Below, one piece after another: positions 38,823 through 47,671 of a stretch of 64,000 bases of DNA. The DNA comes from Gemmataceae bacterium (GTDB lineage Bacteria > Planctomycetota > Planctomycetia > Gemmatales > Gemmataceae), in assembly GCA_901538445.1 (NCBI GenBank), contig LR594584.1:186001-250000 (forward strand), in the 5' to 3' direction. A model generated the notes under the pieces. It was not told the origin of the DNA, searched no databases, and was given only the letters and a program-made list of their open reading frames with translations. Position 1 is the first letter of the stretch. Every line of letters starts with the position of its first letter. A program made the position numbers and the translations under genes.

Positions 38823-40211
38823 GTGCGGCGGATCGTTCTGGGCGTGGTGCTCACGGTGATCGGCCGCACCGCCTGGCTGGTCGGCGAGCGCGAGTGGCGG
38901 CGGTTGCGGGGCGAGCGGGCGTTCGCCGCGACCGCGGCGCAGGTCGACGCGACCGATCCCAACTGGCGGTGGGGCGACCTCAACACGAAGCGCCTGCAGG
39001 TTCCCGGGGACCGCAATTCCGCGGCCGTCATCCCCGCGATTCGGGCCGCGACGCCGCCGAACTGGGACCGCCTCTGGGACGGCCCCGATGCCGACCGACA
39101 GCCGCCCCTGTTGCCGAACGTCCGGTTGCCGGTCCGCGACCGGGACGCGGCCGCTCGCGTCCTGGCGGCCGCCCCGGAAGCAGTCCGCCTGTCGCGCGGC
39201 CTGAAGGACTTCCCGAGCGGCCGCCGCGACTACGACCTGGCCCCAAACGTGGTCGACACCCTGCTCCCCGACGTGCAGCACACGCGCGAGGTCGCCCGGA
39301 CCCTCAAGTGGGACGCCTGGGTCGCGGCCGACGGCGGGGACGCCCCCCGGGCCGCCGACGCACTGGCCGCGGCGCTGAACGCCTCGCGGTCCGTCGGCGA
39401 CGAGCCGTTCCTGATCTCCCAGCTCGTCCGGCTCGCCACGCGGGCCACGATGGTGCGGACCCTCGAGCGCGTCCTCGCCCAGACCGCTCGCCCCGACCAC
39501 CTCGCCGCGCTCCGCCTCCCGGCGCTCCAGCAGGCACTCGGCGAGGACGCCGCCGAGCCGCTCGCGCTCTATGGCATCCGGGGCGAGCGCGCGACGTTCG
39601 ACGTGCTCGCACAGCGGCTCGGCGATCGGGCCATCGACATCAGCAGCATCGCCGGCACGGACGGCGACGACGGGTTCCCTGTTCAGGCCGGCTGGTGGCT
39701 GTACTGCGGCCGACTCGCCGAGGACCGGGAGTTCTGCCTGAGTTGGCTGAACTCCGCCGCGGCCGCCGCGGCGCTCCCGGTCCACGAGCAACCCGCGGCG
39801 TTCGACGCGCTGCCGCCCGTCGTTCAGGACGAGAACCGGGTTCTCCTCAAGCTCCTTCCCGCTGTTGACAAGGTCGCGGCGGCGTACTGGCGGAACGTCG
39901 CCGAGGTGAACTGTGCGGTTGTCGCGGTCGCGTGCGAGCGGTTCCGCCTGACGCACGCCCGATGGCCCGGGGTACTCGCCGAGTTGTGCCCGGAGTTCCT
40001 CCCGGCGGTCCCGATCGACCCGTTCAGCGGGCAACCGATCCGGTACACGAAGTGCCTGGACGGTGTCGTGACCCACTCGTGCGGTCCCAAGTCGCCCACG
40101 CGCCCCCCGCCCAAGACCCACCCGGGGCTCCCCGACGACATCCGCATCGGCTTCCGGCTGTGGAATCCCGACGCGAGGCGACTCGATCCACCGCCCGAGG
40201 CCACGCCGTGA
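38823..40211 (+). CDS. Membrane-anchored protein B of the mcrBC operon, about 462 aa
   Basis: It is a paralogue of protein A with the same order: membrane segment (IVLGVVLTVIGRTAWLVGER), the opening REWRRLRGERAFAATAAQVD and DPNWRWGDL (A has DPNWRWDKL), a helical middle, and the PIDPFSGQPIRYTKCLDG end. The start is unclear. An ATG at 38794 with GAGGGAG upstream is in another frame, while the GTG at 38823 is in frame but has a poor ribosome site. A one-base change near 38800 would join them. The 3' end overlaps mcrC by GTGA, so both are translated together. Confidence 0.65.
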   Translation: MRRIVLGVVLTVIGRTAWLVGEREWRRLRGERAFAATAAQVDATDPNWRWGDLNTKRLQVPGDRNSAAVIPAIRAATPPNWDRLWDGPDADRQPPLLPNVRLPVRDRDAAARVLAAAPEAVRLSRGLKDFPSGRRDYDLAPNVVDTLLPDVQHTREVARTLKWDAWVAADGGDAPRAADALAAALNASRSVGDEPFLISQLVRLATRATMVRTLERVLAQTARPDHLAALRLPALQQALGEDAAEPLALYGIRGERATFDVLAQRLGDRAIDISSIAGTDGDDGFPVQAGWWLYCGRLAEDREFCLSWLNSAAAAAALPVHEQPAAFDALPPVVQDENRVLLKLLPAVDKVAAAYWRNVAEVNCAVVAVACERFRLTHARWPGVLAELCPEFLPAVPIDPFSGQPIRYTKCLDGVVTHSCGPKSPTRPPPKTHPGLPDDIRIGFRLWNPDARRLDPPPEATP

Positions 40212-41386
40212 CGCGGCCCACGGTTCACCTCGTCGAGCGGCGGGCGCGGCGGGTGCGGGTGCCGCGGGGGGACGTCGAGTTCCTCCGCGCAAATGCGCGG
40301 CACCTCGTGGACGTCGAGCCCGCGTTCCGGCGGGGCGTGTACCGGCTCACCCCGCGGGGCTGCGTCGGGTGGTTCGATACACCGACGCTTCGCATCGCCG
40401 TCGCGCCGAAGGTGCCGTGGCCGACCGTGCGAATGCTCCTTGGCCTCCCGCACGCCGCCCATGGGTCCGGGAGCGAGATCGATCCGGCCGCGGGATTGCT
40501 CGACTCACTCGCCCGCGAGTTCACCGCGCTGCTCCGGGCCACGCAACCCGTCGCCGGCTACCACGACCGCGACTCCGTCTCGCCGTACCTCCGCGGCAAG
40601 TTCCGGGTCGGCGACCAACTCCGCGACGCGGCCGCTCGGGCGTTCCCCGATCGCTTCCACGTCACCGAGTCCGTGCTCGACCTCGACACGCCGTGGAACC
40701 GCGTCCCGCGAGTGGTCGCCGACGCGCTTCTTGCGAACCCCGCACTCGCACCGAACACGCGAATCGAATTGCGGGACGCGGCCCTCTCACTGGCTGGCGT
40801 GAGCGCTGCCCCCGTGACCGATGCCGACTTCGCAGCAGCCGACGCCGACCCGCGGGCCACCCACTATCGGCCGCTACTCGGCTTGTGCCGCACGATCAGC
40901 GACGGGTTCGCGGCCGCCCGGCTTCCCGGTGCCGGCCGCGGCGCGTTCCTCGTCGACCTGTCGCGGGCGTTCGAGGGGTGGCTCGCCCGCGGGTTGACCG
41001 ACGCACTCGCCCCGTGGCCCGGCTGGTCGGTCGAGGAGCGGCCCACGTTCCCCGTTGGCCCGACGGTGCTCCAACCCGACCTCGTCGTTCGGCACCACCG
41101 CACCGCCCGCGTAGTACTCGACGCGAAGTGGAAGGCACCGGGTGCGGCCCCCGACGCCGGAGACCTGCACCAAGTGCTCGCGTACTCGGTCGCGACCGGG
41201 GCGCGGCACGTCGCGCTGGTGTACCCCGGCCGTCGGTTCGCCCGCCGCACGTTCGCGGTGCCGGGGAGTGACGTCGCGGTGTCCCTTGTGCGGGTGTGCG
41301 TCGTCGGCACAGGCCAGGAGTGCCACCGGTCGCTCGCCGGACTGGGCCGAACCTGCCGCGACTCGCACAGGCCGCGGGGGCCCTGA
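40208..41386 (+). CDS. mcrC: McrC-like nuclease subunit
   Basis: The C-terminal half has the McrC nuclease layout: YRPLLGLCRTISDGF, FLVDLSRAFEGWLARGL, then LQPDLVVRH and VVLDAKWKAPG followed by DLHQVLAYSVA. These supply the PD-(D/E)xK active site (Asp of PDL, DAK, then Gln). The N-terminal half is the McrB-contacting domain (VDVEPAFRRGVYRLTPRGC). In McrBC this subunit cuts modified DNA after McrB has moved along it. The start GTG overlaps the stop of the membrane gene. Length (392 aa) fits the family. Tail extension after VSLVRVCV is unusual and low complexity. Confidence 0.8.
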   Translation: MTRPTVHLVERRARRVRVPRGDVEFLRANARHLVDVEPAFRRGVYRLTPRGCVGWFDTPTLRIAVAPKVPWPTVRMLLGLPHAAHGSGSEIDPAAGLLDSLAREFTALLRATQPVAGYHDRDSVSPYLRGKFRVGDQLRDAAARAFPDRFHVTESVLDLDTPWNRVPRVVADALLANPALAPNTRIELRDAALSLAGVSAAPVTDADFAAADADPRATHYRPLLGLCRTISDGFAAARLPGAGRGAFLVDLSRAFEGWLARGLTDALAPWPGWSVEERPTFPVGPTVLQPDLVVRHHRTARVVLDAKWKAPGAAPDAGDLHQVLAYSVATGARHVALVYPGRRFARRTFAVPGSDVAVSLVRVCVVGTGQECHRSLAGLGRTCRDSHRPRGP

Positions 41387-41457
41387 CGACTTTACCGGGC
41401 GGAGGGGCCGAAGATGAAGGTGACGTGAAACAGAGCGTGGGAACCGGGGGTGGGGTC

Positions 41458-41487
41458 TTGCAGGGCGGAAAAAGCGAGGGGTATGAT
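41458..41487 (+). promoter_or_regulatory. Promoter of the HNH endonuclease gene
   Basis: TTGCAG (41458-41463) and TATGAT (41482-41487) are 18 bases apart, about 110 bases before the ATG. The untranslated leader is GC-poor for this genome. Confidence 0.55.
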
Positions 41488-41599
41488 GTGTGTGAGTATG
41501 AACCTTGTCGCCCGCCCGCGCCTCTCCTACACACGAGCCGACCGCACCCCGCGGCCGGCACGTTGACCGCTTCACCCCGACACGAAAGGCCGCGAAGCT

Positions 41600-42235
41600 A
41601 TGAATGTCGGTTTGCACTCGGCCTTGGACGCGAGCGTGCTGGTGCTGAACAAGACGTTCGTCGCCGTCCACGTGGTCTCCGTCCGCCGAGCGTTCTGCCT
41701 CCTGTGCAAGGAACTGGCCGAGGTCGTGAGTCTCGACGACGGTCAGTTCACGACCTACGACTTCGCGTCGTGGGCCGAGTTGAGCGCGTTCCGGGCCGCG
41801 GAGTTCCGGAAGGACGAGGACGACTGGGTCCGGACCCCCACCGCCGAGATCCAGGCCCCCCGCGTCGTTCGGTTGCTGGAGTACGACAAGTTCCCGAAGC
41901 AGACGGTGAAGTTCAACCGGCGGAACCTGTTCGCCCGGGACCACAACCAGTGCCAGTACTGCGGGAAGAAGTTCCCGACCAGCGAGCTGAGCCTGGACCA
42001 CGTGACCCCACGGAGCCAGGGCGGCGGCACCACGTGGGACAACATCGTCTGCGCGTGCGTGGACTGCAACGTCCGCAAGGGCGGCCGCACCCCGCGGCAG
42101 GCGAACATGACGCTGATCCGCAAGCCGGAGAAGCCGAAGCGGAGCCCGCTGCTCAACCTCAAGTTGACGCAGAAGAAGTACCAGTCGTGGCAGTCGTTCA
42201 TCGACAACGCCTACTGGAACGTCGAGTTGAAGTGA
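41600..42235 (+). CDS. HNH endonuclease, 211 aa
   Basis: The zinc-binding HNH fold is clear: CQYCGKKF, then LSLDHVTPRSQGG, NIVCACVDCNVRKGG. The His and Asp of LDH and the Asn of WDN provide the active site and the four cysteines bind zinc. Residues 1-100 are the common N-terminal region of bacterial stand-alone HNH proteins (VLVLNKTFVAVHVVSVRRAF). Such proteins are widespread in planctomycetes as single genes, with no methylase beside them, and their role is unknown. It has its own promoter. A palindromic terminator separates it from the minus-strand genes. Confidence 0.87.
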   Translation: MNVGLHSALDASVLVLNKTFVAVHVVSVRRAFCLLCKELAEVVSLDDGQFTTYDFASWAELSAFRAAEFRKDEDDWVRTPTAEIQAPRVVRLLEYDKFPKQTVKFNRRNLFARDHNQCQYCGKKFPTSELSLDHVTPRSQGGGTTWDNIVCACVDCNVRKGGRTPRQANMTLIRKPEKPKRSPLLNLKLTQKKYQSWQSFIDNAYWNVELK

Positions 42236-42241
42236 TCACGC

Positions 42242-42275
42242 AAGAGGCCCACCCGTCGCGACGGGTGGGCCTCTT
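42242..42275. terminator. 34-base palindromic terminator between convergent genes
   Basis: AAGAGGCCCACCCGTCG and its complement meet at the centre. The core CCGTCGCGACGG is shared with 33030. It would stop both the HNH gene and the minus-strand gene ending at 42305. Confidence 0.7.
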
Positions 42276-42304
42276 CGATTACCAAGGTTCAGTGCCGCAC
42301 TTCC

Positions 42305-44473
42305 TCAGATCCGGTCGAGCGAGTCGAGCCACGCGATGAAGTCGGTGAACGTGGGCGGGTCGAAGTACTCCTTGCCGCTCTCCTTCATCTCGCGGTAGAT
42401 CACCGGGAACCGCCGCTCGGTGAGCAAGTCCTTGCTCTCGCGGATGTCCTTGATGAGCGGATCCTTGTCGCCGCCCGAGACGAAGAACGACAGCGGCTGG
42501 TTCGCCACGTTGTCCTTCGGGTTGGTGCCGAGGACCGCGCCGACCGTGCCGACCCCGCGGAACACGTCACGGGCGTTGAACCCGACGTAGAACGCCATCT
42601 GCCCGCCGTTCCCCTGGCCGTGCGCGACGACCCGGGTGCGGTCGATCGTGTACTGGCCCAGCACCGTCTTCACGTCCTGCATCACCACCTCGGTCTCGCT
42701 CGGCACCCACCCGTCCTTGCCGCCCGACTTCGGCCCGACCATGATGAAGTTCCGGTCCTCGCACACGTCGCGGAACGTCCTGGACACCTGCTTCCCGTCC
42801 TTCGTCGCCTCGTTTGTGTCGTGGAACCACACGATCACGCCGTACGACTTGCCCGCGTCGTAGTTGTCGGGGACGTACACCCAGTACTCGCGGCCGAGCG
42901 CCTCGTTCGTCCGCTTCAGGAGCCCGGTCTCGACCTTCGGCTTGTCCTTGTCGTCCTTCTTTTCTTCTTTCTTCTCGTCCTTCTTGGGCTCGTCCTCGGC
43001 GCTGGCGTCGCCGTCGGTCGGACCGTCGGCCCGGCCGAACGGGTCCTTCGGCTCCTTGTCCTTCGGCTTGGGCTGCGCCGCGCCGCCGGCCTTCCCCTTG
43101 GACGATGGGAGCGGCACCGCGTCGGGCAGCGCGTCGGGTGCGGGGACGAGCTTGGCCGTCACGGTGTCGGTCTTGCCGCCGTCCTTCCGCTTCACCTCGA
43201 TCTTCACCTCGGTGCCCGGGGTCATCCGTTGCAGCGCAGCGATCAGCGCGTTGCGGTTCGCGACCGGGCTCAGCGCCGGGGCGGCCGCGGGACCGAGCTT
43301 CGTGATCCGGTCGCCGACCTTGATCCCCGCGGCCTCGGCCGGGCTCTTCGGGTACACGTACCGCACCTCGACGCCGGGCTCAGCGTCGTCCCGCATCGGC
43401 AGCACGCCGAGGAACGCGCTGACGTAGGCGGTGGAGGTGCCGACGAGCTTGACGCCCTTGAACTCCTGCTCCTTGTCGCCGCGGGCGATCTTGATCGCGA
43501 TCTCGTCGCCCTCGTACTTCGGGCCGAGGACGTGCTGGAGGGTCGAGAAGTTCGGGATCTTCTTGCCGTCCACTTCGAGGATCTTGTCGCCGACTTGAAT
43601 GCCGGCGCGGGCCGCGGCCGAGTCCGGCTGGACCGCGCCGATCACCGGCGGGGCGTTGTATGCGTCGGTGCCCTGCGGGTTGATCCCGAGCAGGCCGCGC
43701 TTCAGGTCCTTCCCCTGCTTGAGCCGCGGGACCACGGCGAACACATCCTCCAGCGGGATGGCGAACCCGATGCCGCCGTCGTATACGTCCACGCCGGCCG
43801 TCTCACCCTCGGCCCGGTTCGACGCCGGGACGATCACGCCCAGCACCTGCCCGTTGAGCGCGACGAGCGGCCCGCCGTAGTTCACCGGCGACGTCTTCGC
43901 GTCGGTCTGGATCGCCTTGCCCCAGATGCGGTTAGTCGCGCTGACGATGCCGACGCTCATGGACGGCGGGTGGTCCGCGTCCGGGTCCGACGTGCGGCCC
44001 AGCGCCAGCGACCACTGGCCGATGTCGATGCCGGCCTTCGGGAACGCCTCGGGCACCGCGAGCCCCTTGGCGTCGATCTTCAGGAGGGTGAGCATCCGGG
44101 TCTGGTCGGTGGCGACGACCTTCGCCACGAACCGCGGCTTGCCGGGCACGGTCACGAAGATGTCGGTCGGCTTGTTGGCGAAGTTGAAGCTGCTGGTGAC
44201 GACGAACCCGTCCGGGTCCACGACCAGGCCGGTGGTCGGGCCGGTCCCCTTGCGGATGCCGTTCTCGCCGCCCGGCCCCTTCTTGCCGGCCCCGACGACC
44301 TCGGCCCCGCCGGCCGTCTCGATCTTCACCACGGCCGGCGCGACCTTCGCCGACGCCGCCTTCATGGCCCTCTCGGTGGCCTCGTTGACGTCCGCGGCCC
44401 GCGCCGCCGGGGCCGCCAGCGCCGCCGCAACGACCGCGAGCAGGAGCCGCCGGGAACTGAGTGTCGCACGCAT
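42305..44473 (-). CDS. Exported trypsin/PDZ pseudo-protease with esterase-like tail, 722 aa
   Basis: After a signal peptide (RRLLLAVVAAALAAPAARAA) come an HtrA-type domain (about 30-240), two PDZ domains (about 255-345 and 355-450), a Lys/Glu/Asp linker (about 470-530) and an alpha/beta hydrolase-like domain (about 535-720). The catalytic His, Asp and Ser of HtrA are all replaced: LTNNHVV is VTSSFNF, DLAVLKI is MLTLLKI, and PGNSGGPL is PVNYGGPL. In the tail, GxSxG is AHGQGNGG, so its serine is also missing. The protein is therefore probably a binding scaffold. It is last of three trypsin/PDZ genes in a row, 59 bases after the second. Confidence 0.8.
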   Translation of the reverse strand: MRATLSSRRLLLAVVAAALAAPAARAADVNEATERAMKAASAKVAPAVVKIETAGGAEVVGAGKKGPGGENGIRKGTGPTTGLVVDPDGFVVTSSFNFANKPTDIFVTVPGKPRFVAKVVATDQTRMLTLLKIDAKGLAVPEAFPKAGIDIGQWSLALGRTSDPDADHPPSMSVGIVSATNRIWGKAIQTDAKTSPVNYGGPLVALNGQVLGVIVPASNRAEGETAGVDVYDGGIGFAIPLEDVFAVVPRLKQGKDLKRGLLGINPQGTDAYNAPPVIGAVQPDSAAARAGIQVGDKILEVDGKKIPNFSTLQHVLGPKYEGDEIAIKIARGDKEQEFKGVKLVGTSTAYVSAFLGVLPMRDDAEPGVEVRYVYPKSPAEAAGIKVGDRITKLGPAAAPALSPVANRNALIAALQRMTPGTEVKIEVKRKDGGKTDTVTAKLVPAPDALPDAVPLPSSKGKAGGAAQPKPKDKEPKDPFGRADGPTDGDASAEDEPKKDEKKEEKKDDKDKPKVETGLLKRTNEALGREYWVYVPDNYDAGKSYGVIVWFHDTNEATKDGKQVSRTFRDVCEDRNFIMVGPKSGGKDGWVPSETEVVMQDVKTVLGQYTIDRTRVVAHGQGNGGQMAFYVGFNARDVFRGVGTVGAVLGTNPKDNVANQPLSFFVSGGDKDPLIKDIRESKDLLTERRFPVIYREMKESGKEYFDPPTFTDFIAWLDSLDRI

Positions 44474-44532
44474 CGGTTGAATCCGTTGGTGGTCTGTGAA
44501 TCCGAGCTGTGGTCGGCCGGCCCCGCTCGTCC

Positions 44533-45699
44533 TTACTTCGGCATCGGGGCCGGGGTCGGCGTCGCGGCCTTGGGGGGGACGCCGAGGGTCATCTCGATGG
44601 TCTGCAGCGCCTCGCCCCGCCGCACCTCAATACGGACCACCTGACCGGGCCGGGTGTTCTTTTTGAGCCAGGTCTGGAACACGTTGATGCTCGCGACCGG
44701 TTCGCCGTCGATGAAGCTCACGAGGTCGTCTGGCCGCAGCCCGGCCTTCGCGGCCGGCGACCCGGGCACCACGTCCTCGACGTAGGCCGGCGTGCGGTCG
44801 AGGATGTTCGGCACGAACACGATCCCGTGGTACCCGCCCTCGCCGAGAACGGTCTTCGGCCGCGTCACGTTCTTGTACTTCCCCTGCATGCCCAGCGCGA
44901 CGAAGTCGGGCATCGTCACGGTCGTCACCTTCTCCTCGTCCTTCTCCTTGCCGTCCTTGTCCTTCGTCTTCACGACCTCCTTGATGTCCACCTTCGCGTT
45001 CACGGGGATCGCGTAGTTCATCCAGGTGTCGCTCAGGCTGTTCTTGATCTCGCGGCCGACGACGCCGATCAGTTCGCCCTTGCGGGTGAGGAGCGCGCCG
45101 CCGGCGGCCCCGGGGTTGTTGGTGATCGCGTCCACGACGTACACGTCGCCGGTGTACGGGAACTCGAACACGCCGCGGCGGCCGGCCAGCTTGGTGCGGG
45201 CCATCACCACGCCCCGCTGGAGGCTCAGCGGCTCGTCGCGGAGCGCGATCTCGAACGTGTTGGTAAGCGCCAGCACCCAGTCGCCGGTCTCGGCCGGGGG
45301 CCGCTTGGCGGCGGCGGCGAAGTCGAAGTAGTCGAGGTTCAGGCCGGTCGGCTCCTCGATCTTCTTCCCCTCGACGCGGATCTTGATGATCGCCACGTCG
45401 AGTTCCGGCTCGACGGCTAGCACCTGGGCCTTGAGCCGCTGGCCGTCGTACAGGTGGACGACGAGTTCCGAGGTGTCGAGGAGTTGGCTCGCGGCCGTGA
45501 GGACGTGCCCGTCGGGGCTGATGATGATGCCGGTGCCGTAGCTATTGAGCCGGGAGAACCCGCCGGCCCCGAACACCTTCACCATCTTCTGGTTGGCCTT
45601 CTCGGCGACCTCGTTGAACGGGTCCGCCGCACGGGCCGGGGCCGCCGCGAACGGGGCGGCCAGCGCCGCCGCCAGGAACCAGGTGCTGTGTCGCGTCAT
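44533..45699 (-). CDS. Exported trypsin/PDZ protein lacking His and Ser, 388 aa
   Basis: The signal peptide is MTRHSTWFLAAALAAPFAAA. The HtrA-type domain (about 30-240) keeps the Asp (LDVAIIKI) but has LTAASQL where the His loop is and NPGAAGGALL where the Ser loop is. One PDZ domain (PAYVEDVVPGSPAAKAGLRP) and a short Pro-rich end follow. It should bind, not cut. It lies between the active homologue (45759-47567) and the larger inactive one, all in the same direction. The ATG at 45699 was chosen because the signal peptide starts there. Confidence 0.8.
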   Translation of the reverse strand: MTRHSTWFLAAALAAPFAAAPARAADPFNEVAEKANQKMVKVFGAGGFSRLNSYGTGIIISPDGHVLTAASQLLDTSELVVHLYDGQRLKAQVLAVEPELDVAIIKIRVEGKKIEEPTGLNLDYFDFAAAAKRPPAETGDWVLALTNTFEIALRDEPLSLQRGVVMARTKLAGRRGVFEFPYTGDVYVVDAITNNPGAAGGALLTRKGELIGVVGREIKNSLSDTWMNYAIPVNAKVDIKEVVKTKDKDGKEKDEEKVTTVTMPDFVALGMQGKYKNVTRPKTVLGEGGYHGIVFVPNILDRTPAYVEDVVPGSPAAKAGLRPDDLVSFIDGEPVASINVFQTWLKKNTRPGQVVRIEVRRGEALQTIEMTLGVPPKAATPTPAPMPK

Positions 45700-45726
45700 G
45701 GGTGCGTTCGGGTCGTGTGCGGTGAC

Positions 45727-45748
45727 GCCCCCCGCCTCGACGGGGGGC
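45727..45748 (-). terminator. Hairpin after the active trypsin/PDZ gene
   Basis: GCCCCCCG, loop CCTCGA, CGGGGGGC. It lies 11 bases beyond the stop of the gene 45759-47567 and before the start of 44533-45699. Confidence 0.45.
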
Positions 45749-45758
45749 CGGAGCAGGG

Positions 45759-47567
45759 TCACTTCTTGCCGAGGGTGTACTTGGCGACGGTCAGGACCGC
45801 GTACCGCTTGTCCTTGAACCGGACCTCGATCCGGTGCGGGAGCTGCTTGCCGTCGACCGGCTTGTAGTCCGAGAGGAACACCTCGCACGGGTCCTCGTAG
45901 TCCTTGTCGGTGAACGTCTCGAACCCGACGAGCTGGTGGTCCTTGGTCGAGAAGAACCATTTGCACTCGGTCGAGCCGTGCTTGGTCTTCAGGACGTCGG
46001 CGTCGACCCGCAGGGCGGCGAGCGATTTGGGGGCAGAGCCGTCGGCCGGGTACGGGTAGAACGGCTCGGTGCCGCCGTGCGCGAACAGCCCCTCGAACCC
46101 CTTCGCGCCGGTCGTGAGGAGCCGGTGCCACTGGTACAGCGCGAGCATGAGGCCGCCGCTGCCGATCGGCTCGGACTGCAGCCGCCGGTCCGTGTCCTTG
46201 AGCGGGGCGAGCGTGCTCTCGATGTTCAGCTTCAGCTTCACGAGCGGGTCGCCGTCCTTGACCTCGGAGACCTCGAACCGGAAGTCGCCCTTCCGCTCGC
46301 CCATCTCGTACCGGCCCTCGCCGGCCCAGGTGCCGGTGTCGGCGGCGAAGTCGCCGTGCTTCTTGAACTCGCCGATGAGCTTGTCGCGTTCCAGTTCGTT
46401 GAAGTACCAGTTCGCGTACCCCTTCTTGGGGACGTACATCTTCGCCGTCTCGCCGCTGCCGGCCGGCCCCTTCTTCGGGACGATCTTCGGGGCCGGCGGG
46501 GCCGGGCCGTCCTTCTTGTCCGGCGTCTCCTTCTCGGTCGCCATGTTCCCCATAAGGCGGATGAGCGTCTCGCGGCGCTCGTTGTTCCGCCGCACGGACA
46601 CGGGCACCCGCCACTCCTTGGGGAAGATGCCGAGGATGTTCTTGTACTGGTTCGTGCTGGTGACCGGCCGGCCCGCGAAGCTCACGAGCTGGTCCCCCTC
46701 CGCGAGCCCGCGGCGCTCGGCGTCGGACCCGTCGAGGATCTGCTTGACGACCATCTGGCTCAGTGGGGCGTCCTCGGCCGCGGTGCCCACGGCGGCCCCG
46801 AGCGTGGCGTGGTCAGTGTCGATCCCGGCCCGCATGTGGCCCAGGAAGTTCTTGATCTGGTTGATCGAGATCGCGTACCCGACCCCCGAGTTCACCCGGC
46901 CCCGCTTCTCGAACGACCCGCGGCCGTTGATCCCGATCAGCTCGCCCTGCATGTTGAACAGCGGGCCGCCGGAGTTCCCGGGGTTGATCGACGTCTCGAT
47001 CTGGATGCAGTCGGTGTACTCCAGGAGCCCCTTCCCCTCGGGCGGCTGGTACCGGTTCGTGCCGCTGACGACGCCGTAGGTGACGGTCGGGGTGAAGTCC
47101 ATCGCCAGCGAGAACGGGTTGCCCATCGCCAGGGACCAGTCGCCGATCTTCACCTTGTCGCTGTCGCCCAGCGCGACGAACGGGAACGGCTTCCCCTTCT
47201 CCTTCGGCATCAGTTTGATGAGCGACACGTCGCCGACCTTGTCGGTCCCGACCAGCACGGCGTCGTACAGCACGCCGTCGGCGAGCCCGGCCTGCATGAG
47301 CGGGCCGGTCGGCTGGACGACGTGGAAGTTGGTGAGGGCGTACCCGTCGGGCGAGATGACGACACCCGAGCCGACCCCCTGCCCGCCCTGCATGCACACC
47401 GCGACGACCGCCGGTGCCACCTTCTTGATGGCGGCGACCCGCTGCGCCTGCGCCTCGACGACGGACTTGTCGAGTTCGATCGGGGCGGCGACCGTGAGCG
47501 CCACGGTCGCGGCGAGGGCCGCGGGCACCGCGGCGGCCAGAACGGGCCGGGTCAGGTATCGGAGCAT
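45759..47567 (-). CDS. HtrA/DegP-like serine protease with PDZ and extra C-terminal domain, 602 aa
   Basis: The triad is intact: His in YALTNFHVV, Asp in VGDVSLIKL, Ser in SINPGNSGGPLF. An N-terminal signal or anchor (MLRYLTRPVLAAAVPAALAA) puts the enzyme in the envelope. One PDZ domain follows (VVKQILDGSDAERRGLAEGD), then a Pro/Lys linker. An extra domain of about 210 residues follows (about 390-602; YANWYFNELERDKLIGEF to HRIEVRFKDKRYAVLTV), beta-rich, possibly LolA-like. It is the only active member of the three neighbouring trypsin/PDZ genes. It probably degrades damaged exported proteins. Confidence 0.85.
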   Translation of the reverse strand: MLRYLTRPVLAAAVPAALAATVALTVAAPIELDKSVVEAQAQRVAAIKKVAPAVVAVCMQGGQGVGSGVVISPDGYALTNFHVVQPTGPLMQAGLADGVLYDAVLVGTDKVGDVSLIKLMPKEKGKPFPFVALGDSDKVKIGDWSLAMGNPFSLAMDFTPTVTYGVVSGTNRYQPPEGKGLLEYTDCIQIETSINPGNSGGPLFNMQGELIGINGRGSFEKRGRVNSGVGYAISINQIKNFLGHMRAGIDTDHATLGAAVGTAAEDAPLSQMVVKQILDGSDAERRGLAEGDQLVSFAGRPVTSTNQYKNILGIFPKEWRVPVSVRRNNERRETLIRLMGNMATEKETPDKKDGPAPPAPKIVPKKGPAGSGETAKMYVPKKGYANWYFNELERDKLIGEFKKHGDFAADTGTWAGEGRYEMGERKGDFRFEVSEVKDGDPLVKLKLNIESTLAPLKDTDRRLQSEPIGSGGLMLALYQWHRLLTTGAKGFEGLFAHGGTEPFYPYPADGSAPKSLAALRVDADVLKTKHGSTECKWFFSTKDHQLVGFETFTDKDYEDPCEVFLSDYKPVDGKQLPHRIEVRFKDKRYAVLTVAKYTLGKK

Positions 47568-47610
47568 GGGGCTGTCTTCCCGGTGGAATCAGTTCAACGT
47601 TCAAGGGTGC

Positions 47611-47658
47611 GAGTTCAAAGTTGAGAGCTGTAAGTCCCCAACATTGAACTTTGAACTC
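47611..47658. repeat. Inverted repeat GAGTTCAAAGTT/AACTTTGAACTC
   Basis: Exact 12-base arms at 47611-47622 and 47647-47658, with 24 bases between. It is A+T-rich and lies between the stop of the 47672 gene and the start of the active protease gene. It may terminate transcription or be a mobile miniature repeat. Confidence 0.5.
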
Positions 47659-47671
47659 AACGAACTCGATG

